This document shows, piece after piece, positions 43,318-54,381 of a stretch of DNA of 64,000 nucleotides. The stretch covers positions 53,836,501 to 53,900,500 of the forward strand of contig CP142452.1 of assembly GCA_038049695.1 (NCBI GenBank). The letters run 5' to 3'. Each line of letters starts with the position of its first letter. Position 1 is the stretch's first letter. The position numbers and the translations under genes are program-made. The DNA is from Cinnamomum chago. Lineage: Eukaryota > Streptophyta > Magnoliopsida > Laurales > Lauraceae. The notes under the pieces were generated by a model, which made no database searches, was not told the DNA's origin, and saw nothing but the letters and a program-made list of their open reading frames with translations.

Positions 43318-44689
43318 ACCCAGTAGTTACACTAGTGCCTCGTCATAGTGGGAGGATTGTTAGATCCCCTAACAGGTTCTTGTTCTTGGGAAAGTCTTAC
43401 TAGGCAGTCCTGGAAAAGCAGGAACAAGATCCCTGTAACTATGATGAAGCAATCAATGACATAAATTCGGGATGTTGGCATGATGTTATGAAAGCTGAGA
43501 TGGAGTCTATATACTCCAATCAGGCCTGGACACCTGTGGACTTGCCTGCCAATATTAAACCTATTGGGTGTAAGTGGGTCTACAAGAGAAAAAGAGGACC
43601 AGATGGAAGACTAGAGACCTTTAATGCCAGGTTTGTTGCGAAAGGGTACACTCAGAAAGAGGGTATCGATTATGAGGAAACCTTCTTGCCAGTAGCCATG
43701 CTCAAGTCCATCTGGATACCATTATCCATTATGGCTCATCTTGATTACAAAATTTGGCAAATGGATGTCAAGACGGCGTTTCTCTACGACCATCTTGAGG
43801 AAGACATCTATATGATGCAGTCAGATGGTTTTGTAGCAAAAAACCAAGAGCAAAGAGTTTGCAAGCTGCAAAAGTCCATTTATGGACTGAAGCAGGCATC
43901 CCAAATCTGGAACATCCATTTTGACCAGGCAATCAAGTCATTTGGTTTTTGTCAAAATCCAGATGAGTCATGTGTATACATGAAAAATGAAGGTGACAAG
44001 GTAGTTTTTCTGGTATTATATGTCGATGACATCCTTCTCATCAGGAAAGACATAGGAATGTTGTCAATGGTAAAAGTTTGGTTAGCTAAGACTTTTGATA
44101 TGAAGGACTTGGGCAAAGCTAGCTACATCCTAGGGATCAAACTCCTTCGAGACTGTAAGAATATGATGATTGGCTTATCCCAAGCTGTGTACATAGATAA
44201 GGTTCTAGTACGGTTTGCTATGCAAGACTCCAAGAAGGGTATTACACCTTTCAGGCATGGAGTGCACCTTTCCAAGGATCAGTGTCCCAAGACACCAGAG
44301 GAAAAGGAGCAAATGAGGTCGATACCATACGCTTCGACAGTTGGTAGCCTCATGTATGCTATGCTATGTACTAGACTAGATATCTGTCATGCAGTGGGCC
44401 GAGTCAGCAGATTTCAGTCGAACCCAGGTTCTGATCATTGAGCTGCTGTAAAGTGTATTCTCAAATACTTGAGAAGGACTAGAGATTACATGCTGATTTA
44501 TGGAAGTGATGAGCTGATTCCAGTCGGATACACAGATTCTGACTTCATGTCAGATAAGGATTCCAGGAAATCCACTTCTAGTTATGTGTTTATGCTTGGT
44601 GGCGGAGCTATTAGCTGGAGGAGTATTAAACAGGAATGTACTGCTGATTCCACCTCAGAGGCTGAATATGTAGCGGCTTCTGAAGTAGC
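43318..44689 (+). pseudogene. Copia-1 reverse transcriptase and start of RNase H, remnant
   Basis: The RT domain is at about 43488-44300, with WVYKRKRGPDG, KARFVAKGYTQ-like and MDVKTAFL motifs and the catalytic YVDDILL. It is followed by the RNase H start (VGYTDSDF, SWRSIKQ, STSEAEYVAASE). Similarity stops exactly at a Tekay solo LTR and continues at 49696. The motifs suit the Angela/Tork side of plant Ty1/copia. Broken copy. Confidence 0.85.
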
Positions 44690-45672
44690 TGTCGCGACCC
44701 CGGACCGGGCCCGAAGGACTGATCCGGGATCGGGACGCTAATGGTGATGATAAGGTTGCACATCGGTTTAATGCCATACATTTATTTAATTTCCCACAGG
44801 TGTCCGCGGTGAGGATATCATAACCATATAAGAACATTTCTATTAAGTGCGGAAGCGTGTAGCAAATCAAATATTCAATCTATCTCCAGTCATAAAGATA
44901 ATAACACAAGTATAGTACTGTATCAGAATGAGCAATGATCATTAGCATGTTACCCAAAAGTAAGTTAAAGTTTATACAAAGATCATTTAAATACATTTCC
45001 CAAAAATAGAGGCCAACAAGGCCAATATGAACTAAATACCAATCCCCAAAAGAATGGTTAAAAGTTTTCCCAAAATGTTATCTCTCTAGCAATCCAATGT
45101 CTAAATGACATCATCAGCACGCCACTCAACTAACTGTTGCGGTTCTCTGACCGCCTCCTCGAGCTCCTCCTCGGGATAACCAACAACGTGACCTGAGTAC
45201 CAAAAAGTGGGTCAAACACGACGGTTTGGCAAATGGGTGAAATACAATGACAATACGATAGTAAATGAATGTACCTTCAAAAGCATTTAAACCTGTTTAA
45301 ATAACAATTTATATAAAGAGATAAAACATTTATTCAAATACAAGTATACATTATAAAACAGGTAAGGTAACCAAGGAAACGGGAAACAAGCAAGATGGCA
45401 ACCACACGAAGCTAAGTCCTCTATCACTAAAGTGACAGAGCAATAACTAGGCATTGATCTCAGTCACTCGAGGTGAGGAGAAACAGTGGATCTTATAAAT
45501 ACATATACATATACTATACATGGCCACGGTAGCGAGCCGGGCATCGGGAACTACAGTAACAATCTGCGGCATCGAGACAAGACCACAATAATAACCGGGT
45601 AGCGGGATCCAAACTGCAGCTGGCGAGACAAGAGGGGGATCTCCAAGTCGGTGGATCAAACCAACAGGGTTA

Positions 45673-46130
45673 TGTTAGGTTCTTGTTTGTTGCAATTTTG
45701 ATGGATGCACATTCACCTTCACTGTCAAATGATCACACACTCATGCTCTTAGTTTTGACTTTGGAATATGAGATTCTAACTTGCATTTACATATGTTTTT
45801 CAAATGATTTATTCATGCATGTTTTTAGAATCCAAATACTCTTTCGAAAACCTAATTCTTCATGCATTATTTTGGAAAATCAAATTAAGAATTTAGGTTT
45901 GTGATTTGCATACATTCTCCATTTTTAGAATCATTTTATTATGCTTAATCACTAGCCTTGAGTTCTAAGTGTCATCTTTGGAATTTTGAAAATCCTTCAG
46001 GAACTCATCCCAGGCCAGTTTGGTCGGTCGACCGACCCCTGTGCCCGGTCGACCGGCCCAACTGACAGCTGGGAAAACAGCAAGTGTGCCCGGTCGACCG
46101 AGCCAGGCCCAGGTCCTTTGACCGACAAAT
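45673..46130 (+). mobile_element. SIRE-like LTR fragment in the Tekay solo LTR
   Basis: It starts TGTTAGGTTCTTG directly after GGTTA and resembles the first several hundred bases of the SIRE-type LTRs (a third subfamily, with GGTCGACCG palindromes at about 46023-46125). No typical LTR end is found, so the right border is approximate. The Tekay sequence that should follow 45672 is missing, pointing to an insertion followed by deletion. Confidence 0.6.
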
Positions 46131-46149
46131 CTCAGCGCTCGAGCTCTCC

Positions 46150-46590
46150 GGAATGGTTGTCCGGGTAATTTCGGTTACCTTGCGGTCAGATGGCGGTTAG
46201 CCACCGTTGGATTCGGCGGTTAGCCGCTGGCTGACCGCGCGGCTGACTGGGTTGGCCTGACAGAAAGACAGGTTACTGGAATTGTAACCGAAATGGTTCG
46301 GTTGGCTGGCGGTTGGTTGCCGATGGGTTCGGCGGTTAGCCGCTGGCTAACCGTGTTCTCAAGAGAAAATGTTGCTCTCTGGAAAAACCACCGAATGGGC
46401 CGGTTGTCTGGCGGTTAGCCGCCGAGGGGTTCGGCGATTAGCCGCTTGCTAACTGTGAGGCTGACCGTGTTTTTAGGAGAAAAATGTTGCTCTCTGGAAA
46501 AGTCACCGCGACTGTTCGGCTAGCTGGCGGTTAGCTGCCAGTCAACAGACGGCTAGCCGACAGGTGACCGCTGGCTGACCACCAGGTGCG
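46150..46590. repeat. GCGGTTAGCCGC palindromic repeats in a Tekay LTR
   Basis: Dense, irregular repeats of GGCGGTTAGCCG(C/T)(T/C)GGCTGACCG type. A related segment lies in the Tekay-1 3' LTR at 55770-56060. The third Tekay LTR has GATCGATCGGCC at the same relative place. Confidence 0.75.
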
Positions 46591-47315
46591 AGAAACACCC
46601 ACTATGTTCAGATTTGAGCTCTTTCCTCCTCAAAACCACTCTCCACACTTCCCATTCATTTCCTGCAATAAAAATGAGCTAAAAGCTCCTCCAATACATC
46701 TATCTGCACTTCTCCAAAACCCCAATGTGTGTTCATACCATCACTTCTTCCATCAACATCCCATTCAATACCAAGAAAGAAAGAAAGAAACCATTTCACA
46801 ATAGAGTACATTTGGTACAAGCAAGAAGAAAATAAATGTCATTCACCGATACACTTATAAGCCATAAATGCACTACCAAACTCTATCATGAACATTTATT
46901 TCAAACCAATGCAATAAATAGGCATGAGTGGAAAAATACCAAAATCATTGAAAGCTTATAAAAATCAAATCATCCACTTGCCTTGGGTCTTCTAATTAAG
47001 GAAATCAAGCTCTAATACTCTTCCAAGCCAAAGATCCAAGCTATGAACAAAATCCCTAAAAACAAGCCCTAAAATGGGTCAAACAATGAATGAAGAAGAT
47101 AGAATTCACAATGATGGAGATGAAGCTTCTCTAGGACTAGAAGAACACAAATCTAGAAGAAGGGAAGGATTACTTACTTGTAGGTTCTCCAAATGGCAAG
47201 AGTTAGTTCAATGAAGATCTCAAAGTTGGTGGATTTCTCAACAAATGGTATCAAAAGGAAGCTTGCAAGGTGGGGAAGAGAATGATAACCTCCATTTCTT
47301 GATTGATGCAAGTTT

Positions 47316-49074
47316 TGTTGGAATATAGGTGGGCCTTCCAGACAGGTTTCAAAAACTTTTGACCCACTTAATGCAGGGATCAATTGTCTAGAATGCAACA
47401 AACACAATCCAGGATGCAATTCCCTCAATCTCATAGCCATGTACAGCAACAAACACTATCTAGAAGATAGAAATAAGTACATAAACATGCAATCTCGAAA
47501 TCCACAACATACAAGGATGTAGATATACCTTTGGAGCTTTGTTGTGCTCTAATGGAGGATTTGATTTCTTTACTTTAGTGATGAACAACTTCACAATCCA
47601 AATCAGAATCTTCAACTCCTTTTGATCTTCCAACGCTATGTCCCGTATTAGATCTCTTTTCTCAAGAAGATGGTGGAATCCTCAAGAGAAAACCCTACTA
47701 GTAACTCTAAGGAACCAAAGGTGAAAGAGAGGGGAACTTTGAGAAGAAGATGACTTGTACAACTCTTTCACAAGGGGACTGAAAGTGCTCTATTAATTAT
47801 GCACGAATTTGAGATGAGTATTCCTCTATTTATAGCCCTCCATAACTCCTCTTTTCCTATTTGAAATAGAAGTTTAACTCCCATTCCAAATTAGTAAACA
47901 TCTCCCTTACTAATTGCCATAGAAGTCTTACTTCCACAACTATTAGTAACTTTCTCCTTTCTAATTAAAATAGAAGTCCTACTTCCATTAATAATTAGTA
48001 GCTTACCATTACCACTATTAGAAGTCTCACTTCAAATAGAAATAGTAACCTTCCTTTTAGAGTTCAAGTAGAATTAGTATTTTTCTAATAAATTGGGCTA
48101 GCGTGGGGACCACTAGGGATTCCTTAGAAAGCTGGCTCCAACTGGGACACGTGACCCCACATCTCATGTGCAATCCGGGCCCACAGTTAATTGCAAATAA
48201 CTCCACTATATAAATGCAATTGCTCTCCAGTCTTAGGAATAAATTACAATGAAGACCCTAAACTTCCACAGTACCACAAGTAGGCCCCTCCATCGATATC
48301 CATGGATCAAATGGACCTGTCCAACAAATTAGATCCATATCTTATTATCCTTGAGCCCCAATTAATTACAATGATCATTTGGTACCGATCCAATTAACTC
48401 TTAATCGGAATGGGTGCGCACTTACCAATGATAAATCCATTAATTAGCACAAGGGGATATTAAAGATAGATTCCATCTTGACCATTGAATGTTCCCACAA
48501 CTCTACTATCAAGTACCCAAATCACCGAGGTGTTGACCTACAATTGGCCTGACTCATTGGTGACTCAAAGCAAATAAATAGATAGAAACTTGAGTTCATC
48601 AATGTCTCAGGATTATGAGCCTATTGCTAGGGAATTATGAGAGCAGACCTTAAATAAAGACAGTGTATATAAGGTGCTTCTCATGGTCCTTCAATACATC
48701 CAATGTACCAGCATCATGATCCAGAATCTTACATTCTGATGATCGAGATAAATCACACTATCTCATAGTGATCAAAATGTTGCAACCTTGTCAGATGAGG
48801 TGTCCAATCTCATCACTGGTTGTGAAGATATTTAAGTATAAGATTTGTAATACATATCTCCTGTATGTGGATCTCATCGATACACATGTATTACTTCTAG
48901 TATACTTGTGGACTCCGGTTCATCTCATGAACCATTATGTCATTTGTATTAGTTATGTGCAAGTATATAAAACACCATTCATCTCATGAAAGGAAAAACA
49001 TGAATTGTATTGATAAAAGAAATTAATCAATTTATTACATCATATACTCTTGGTATTGAGACCATAAACTAACA
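47316..49074 (-). mobile_element. Solo Angela-like copia LTR in the Tekay solo LTR
   Basis: 1,759 bp, + strand TGTTGGAATATAGGTGG to ACCATAAACTAACA, with a perfect TSD AGTTT (47311-47315 and 49075-49079). It is in the opposite orientation to Copia-1 and the same family. The TATA box on the - strand corresponds to CTATTTATAG near 47828. Confidence 0.92.
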
Positions 49075-49695
49075 AGTTTGGTGTGGATTGGAGGTGGAGA
49101 GAGCAAGAGGAAGAAGAAAAGTTGCCAAACAAACCCTAGGCTGCCTTTTGTGCCGGAAAAAGTGGAATGAGGAAGATGGGTCTCCTTATATAAGCAAATG
49201 GAGATGGGTCCCACTACTTAAGACATTCAAGGGCTGAAATCTTGCTTTTGGCGCTTCTAATGAATTCGACGAAGAAGAGAAAAGTAATCGTCGGCATATC
49301 TAGTTCCCAAAACGTATATGTTTCGCGGGTTTCGGGAATATCAAGTTTTGGGTACAGATTTTGTGTGCAATGACTGTTTTGCCCTCAAGGCTATGAAATC
49401 GGGTTTCGGGGTCTCGAACAAGGACGGGATCAACATGAAAGTTGTAGGGATTATCAATACAAATAAAACGGGATTAAAACAATGAATGCAAAATCTACGA
49501 TAAATCCTCAAGCGCATGCAAGGTCATAAAGAAGGAACCCCCAAAGGGCCCCACTAAGCACAAGCAATCAAAATTCCCCAAAACTATTTCAAAAGCTATT
49601 CCAAACCCAACTTAGTCAAAGACTGCTAATCACGCTTAAGACTAACACACAACTTAATCAACACTAATCGGGTTCACTCGGGTCGGGGTCTTACA

Positions 49696-50020
49696 GTAGC
49701 TAAGGAAGTAGTATGGCTCAAAAGATTCCTTACCGGACTTGGGGTGGTATCTTTGGTACGACAGCCGCTCATAGTTTACTGTGACACCAGTGGGACGGTT
49801 GCTCAGTCCAAGGAGCCTAGGAGCCATAAGAACCAAAAGCACGTGCAGAGGAAGTATCACTTGGTCAGAGAGATTGTGTAGAAAGGCGATATTGCAATCA
49901 CCAAGATAGCCTCTGCGGACAATCTGGCAGAGCCCATTGCTATGCCTTTGACTACCAAAGTGTTCGAGCAACATGTAGATGCGATGGGCATGAGATGCAA
50001 CTCTGACTGGCATTGAGCCC
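49696..50020 (+). pseudogene. Copia-1 RNase H C-terminus, remnant
   Basis: It continues the RNase H domain right after the Tekay solo LTR (TSD copy first). Motifs include KRFLTGLGVV, LIVYCDTSGTVAQSKEP, HVQRKYHLVREIV and FEQHVDAMG near the end. It ends a few bases before the polypurine tract. Confidence 0.8.
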
Positions 50021-50031
50021 AAGTGGGAGAT
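50021..50031 (+). promoter_or_regulatory. Polypurine tract of Copia-1
   Basis: AAGTGGGAGAT adjoins the LTR start TGTTAG. The same tract in - orientation adjoins the Copia-2 LTR (59026-59037). Confidence 0.85.
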
Positions 50032-51729
50032 TGTTAGTTTGCATGGTCTCAATCCATCAGATGATGTAATAAATTGATTAATTCTTTATTTATTAATAAC
50101 AACATGCTTTCCTTTCATGTGATGAATGGTGTTTTATTAATTTATGCACATAACCAATACATATGACATGATTGTTCATGAGATGAGTCGGGTCCCACCA
50201 GTATATTAGATGTGATATATGTGTATGGATGAGATCCACATACGGGAGACATGTGTCACAAATCTTATACTTAAATATCTTCACAACTAGTGATGAGACT
50301 GGGCATCTCATCTGATAAGGTTGCAATACTTTCATCACTATAAGATAGTGTGATTTGTCTCGATCATCTGAATATAAAATTCTAGATCACGGTGCTGGTA
50401 CATTGGATGTATTGAAGGACCATGAGAAGCACCTTATGGAATATTGTCTCTATTATTAAGGTCCGCTCTCATAATTTCCTAGCAATATGCTTTCAATCCC
50501 GAGACATTGATGACTCAGGTTTCTGTCTATTCATTTGCTGAGTCACCAATGAGTGAGGCCAATTGTAGGTCAACACCTCGGTGTCTTGGGTACATGGAAG
50601 TAGGACCGTGGGAACATTCAATGGTCAAGATGAAATCTATCTATATTATCCCCTTGTGCCAATTAATGAATTTATCATTAGTAAGTGCACACCCATCTCG
50701 ATTAAGAGTTAAATGGATGGTACTGATGATCATTGTGATTAATTGGGGCTCAAGGATAATAAGATGTGGATCTAAGATTAGAAGGGACATGTTTGGTCTA
50801 ATTGATCCATGGATAAGGATAGAGGAGTCTACTTGTGGTGATAGGGAAGTTTGGGGTCTTCTTTGTAATTTATTCTTAAGACTGGAGTGCAATTGCATTT
50901 ATATAGTGGAGTTATTTGCAATTAACTGTGGGCCTGGATTGTACATGAGATGTGGGGTCGCTGTGTCCCAGTTGAAGCCAGCTTTCTATGGAAACCCTAG
51001 TGGTTCCCACACTGGCCCAAGTTATTAAAAAGTTACTAATCCTACTTGCACTCTAAAAGGAAGGAATTAGAAAGTTACTATTTCTATTTGAAGTGAGACT
51101 TCTAACAATGGTAATAGTAAGTGACTAATTGTTGTGGAAGTGAGACTTCTATAACAATTAGAAAGAAGAAAGTTACTAATTCTTATTGGAAGAAGGACAT
51201 CTATTTCCATTAGTAAAAGAGGAGGTTGATAGGCTATAAATAAAGGAGGAGAGAGGGCTGGACGTCCAATGCATCGAAGTCCACGCCTAGCCCTCTCAAG
51301 TGCAAGAGTTGCAAGCCACTTCTCTTTCTTCTCTTCTAGTTCCTTAAGAGCTTCTAGTTGGTTTTCTTTTGAAGATCCCACTATTCTTCTTTAGGAAACA
51401 GATCTGATATAGGACATAGCGTGGAAGGTTAAGAGGTCTTGGAGATCCTAACTTTGTTACGAAGATAGAGTTTCCTCAACTAGCAAGTCTTTTTCTCCAT
51501 TAGAGCACTACCGGGCTCCCAAGGTATAATCTACTTGTTATGGTGTGTTTGTGGTTGCATGGTGTTGCTGATTTCTATCTTCTAGATAAAGTTAATTGTT
51601 GTACATGATCGATGAGATTGAGGAGTTGGATCCTGGATGTGGTTTATGGCTTTATGGGTACTTGATCCCTGAGTCAAGTGGGTCAAAGAGTTTTGAAAAC
51701 CTATCCACAAGGCCCACCTACTTCCAACA
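50032..51729 (+). repeat. 3' LTR of Copia-1
   Basis: 1,698 bp, TGTTAGTTTGCATGG to CACCTACTTCCAACA. TATA box CTATAAATAA at 51234-51243, with GAAGTGAGACTTC palindromes at 51090 and 51137. To its right is Tekay-1 RT, with AAACC as candidate TSD. Confidence 0.9.
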
Positions 51730-54370
51730 AAACCAGGTTACCATAAAAAATAAATATCCATTACCAAGAATAGATGACCTATTTGATCAGTTGCAAGGAG
51801 CAGCGTACTTTTCGGAGATTGACTTATAGTCTAGCTATCATCAGTTGAGAGTCAGAGAATCAGATGTACCGAAGATAGCTTTCAGGACTAGATACGGGCA
51901 TTATGAGTTCTTAGTGATGCCCTTTGGACAGACAAACGCACCGGCAGTATTCATGGCTCTAATGAATAAGATCCTTGCATCACACTTAGATCAATTCACA
52001 GTTGTATTCATCGATGACATTTTGTTGTACTCTAAGTCTAAGGAAGAACATGAGCAGCATTTGAGAACATCACTACAACTTTTGATGGATAATCAACTTT
52101 ATGAGAAGCTCGGAAGTATGAATTTTGGCCAGAGCAAGTTTCTTTTCTAGGCCACATCATCTCCAAGGAAGCTTTAGCAATTGATCCAGCCAAGATAGAG
52201 ACAGTTATCAGTTGGGAAGGGCTAAAGAATGTGATAGAAATTAGAAGTTTTTTGGATTTAGCAGGTTACTATAGAAGGTTTGTGCAGGGATTTTTATCTA
52301 TTGCAGCACCTTTGACCAAACTAACCCTGATAAATGTACCATTTGCTTGGAATGAGTAGTGTGAAGCTAGCTTTGAAATGTTGAAATAGAGGTTGACCAC
52401 AGCACCTATCCTCACATTACCATAGGATAGTGGTGGATTCTTGGTGTATATAGATGCTTTGAATGTAGGACTCGGTTGTGTACTGATGCAAGATGGCAAG
52501 GTTATTGCTTATGGCTTCTAGACAGTTGAAGGATCACGAGAAAAACTATGCAACCCATGACTTGGAGTTGGCAGCGATTGTCTTGGCATTGAAGATGTGG
52601 AGACATTATCTCTATGGAGAGAAATTTGAAGTCCATTCGGATCATCGAAGCTTGCAATATTTGTTTTCTCAAAAGGATTTGAACATGAGGCAGAGGAGAT
52701 GGATGGAGTATATCAAAGATTACGATTTCCCAATCAAGTACCATCTAGGGAAAGTTAATGTAGTTACAGATGCGTTGAGCAGAAAGTCTAGGAGTACGGC
52801 TAGTTTACAAGGGACTTGTATATTTCAGCAGCTTGAAGACTTGGGAGTTGAATTTCAGCCGTTAAGGAAGGGTGTGATGCTAGCAAACATATCAATGTTA
52901 GAGCCTACCTTCATTCAAAAAATCAAGGAAAATCAGTTGCAAGATTTAGACTTGGCGAAAATCGTTGAGCACATCTCTCTCAGAATGCCCGGATTTTCGA
53001 GTTGTGGATGGAGTATTATACTTCCATGACCGGCTTTGTGTTCCAAATATTGATGACTTGAGAAACGAAATCATGGTAGAGGGTCATAGCACCAGATACA
53101 CCCTGCACCCGGGGAGTACAAAAATGTATCATAACCTGAAGAGTAGATTTTGGTGGAATAATATAAAGAGAAAAATAGTAGCTTTTGTGTCTCAATACAT
53201 GACATGTCAATTGATAAAGGCAGAACATCAGAAGCTTCCAAGTCTTTTGCAACCACTAGAGATTCCGAAGTGGAAATGAGAGCATATCACGATAGATTTT
53301 ATTTCAGGCTTACGGACTACTAGCAAAGGCAACAATGTGATATGGGTTATCGTGGACCGTCTCACAAAATCATCACATTTCCTCCCGATGAAGGTAGGAA
53401 ATAAGATGCATATGTTACCTCTCGCAGAGACATTTGTCAATGAGATTGTCAGTCACATGGCTAACCAATTTTGATCACATCGGTTAGAGATAGCAGATTC
53501 GTCTCAAGGTTTTGGAAGACTTTACATGAGTCTATGGGTACAAAACTTCAGTTTAGTATCGCGTATCACCCTCAGACAGATGGTCAGTCAGAGAGGACTT
53601 TTTAGACCATGGAAGATATGCTACAAGCTTGTGTGTTGGATTTCAAGACTCAGTGGGATGAGAGCTTGGCACTTTATGAGTTTGCATACAATAATAGCTA
53701 CCACTCGAGTATTGGAATGGCACCTTTTGAGGAACTGTATGGCAGAAGATGTAGAACTCCTGTGTGTTGGGAGGAGGCCAGTGAATGCAACTTTCTTGGA
53801 CCGACATTGATTGGTGAGAGAAACAAGAAGATAAAGTTAATTCATGAAAGATTGAAAGTTGCAAGAAGCGGACAAAAGAGCTATGTAGATGTTCGAAGAA
53901 GAGATTTACAGTTTCAAGAAGGAGACAAGGTATTTTTGAAGGTTTCACCTGCTAGAGGAACTCTAAGGTTTGGGCAGAAGGGTAAGTTGTCAAGGAGATA
54001 CATTAGACTGTACGAAATTTTGAGTAGCATTGGTGATGTGGCTAACAGACTTGCCTTACCGTCAGAACTTTCTGGTGTACATAATGTTTTTCACATCTCC
54101 ATGTTGAAAAGGTATGTCCAAGACCCTTCATATGTGTTGCGACATGAACCGTTAGAGATTCGAGAAGATGCTACCTATGTTGAGAAACCAGTCAAGATCA
54201 TAGAAACGAAGGAGCAAGAGTTGAGAAATCGGACTATCCATTGGGTGAAAGTACTTTGGGAAAATCATGGGCCAAAAGAAACGACATGGGAACAACGGGA
54301 TCAAGTTCAGAGAAAGTATCCTCACTTGCTGCCAGAGGTTAGTGTTCATTTGGAGGACCAAATGCTCTAA
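51730..54370 (+). pseudogene. Tekay-1 RT, RNase H, integrase and chromodomain remnants
   Basis: RT pieces carry [28 protein letters not shown] and [10 protein letters not shown] (about 51730-52150). The RNase H-like region has [17 protein letters not shown] and [12 protein letters not shown] (about 52490-52790). The integrase zinc region and core occupy about 52965-53800, and the integrase C-terminal part has VFLKVSPARGTLRFG and HNVFHISMLKRYV. At the end is a chromodomain-like segment (IHWVKVLWENHGPKETTWE, about 54235-54295), which marks a chromovirus of the Tekay type. Broken copy. Confidence 0.85.
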
Positions 54371-54381
54371 GGGGCGGAGGA
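54371..54381 (+). promoter_or_regulatory. Polypurine tract of Tekay-1
   Basis: GGGGCGGAGGA directly precedes the LTR start TGTAAGACC, just after the end of the chromodomain coding region. Confidence 0.8.

Larger units (their letters stand above)
44690..49695 (-). mobile_element. Tekay-like solo LTR in Copia-1 RNase H, itself hosting two insertions
   Basis: + strand ends are TGTCGCGACCCCGG and GGGTCTTACA; the perfect TSD is GTAGC (44685-44689 and 49696-49700) within Copia-1. It has the same LTR family and orientation as 24685-27650. It contains a solo copia LTR (47316-49074) and a fragment of a SIRE-like LTR (from 45673); without these about 2.8 kb remains, and some LTR sequence is missing where the SIRE fragment joins. 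Confidence 0.88.
31337..51729 (+). mobile_element. Copia-1: Angela-like Ty1/copia element, heavily broken, host of most other insertions
   Basis: Only the part right of Tat-1 is in view; its 5' LTR and gag start lie left of the window. About 5.5 kb of its own sequence remains here in four pieces separated by three insertions (31532-32562, 34507-43312, 44690-49695). Order: gag, protease, integrase, RT, RNase H, polypurine tract, 3' LTR. Besides the insertions there are many breaks, at least ten, so it is an old inactive copy. It lies in the RT region of Tekay-1. Copia-2 (57396-64000) is a less damaged copy of the same family in the opposite orientation. Confidence 0.88.

Noticed and set aside
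50507-51028. 173-codon frame in the Copia-1 3' LTR, with a relative at 38110-38391
   Set aside because: Inside LTR U3 sequence, not preserved in the two other LTR copies; chance openness.
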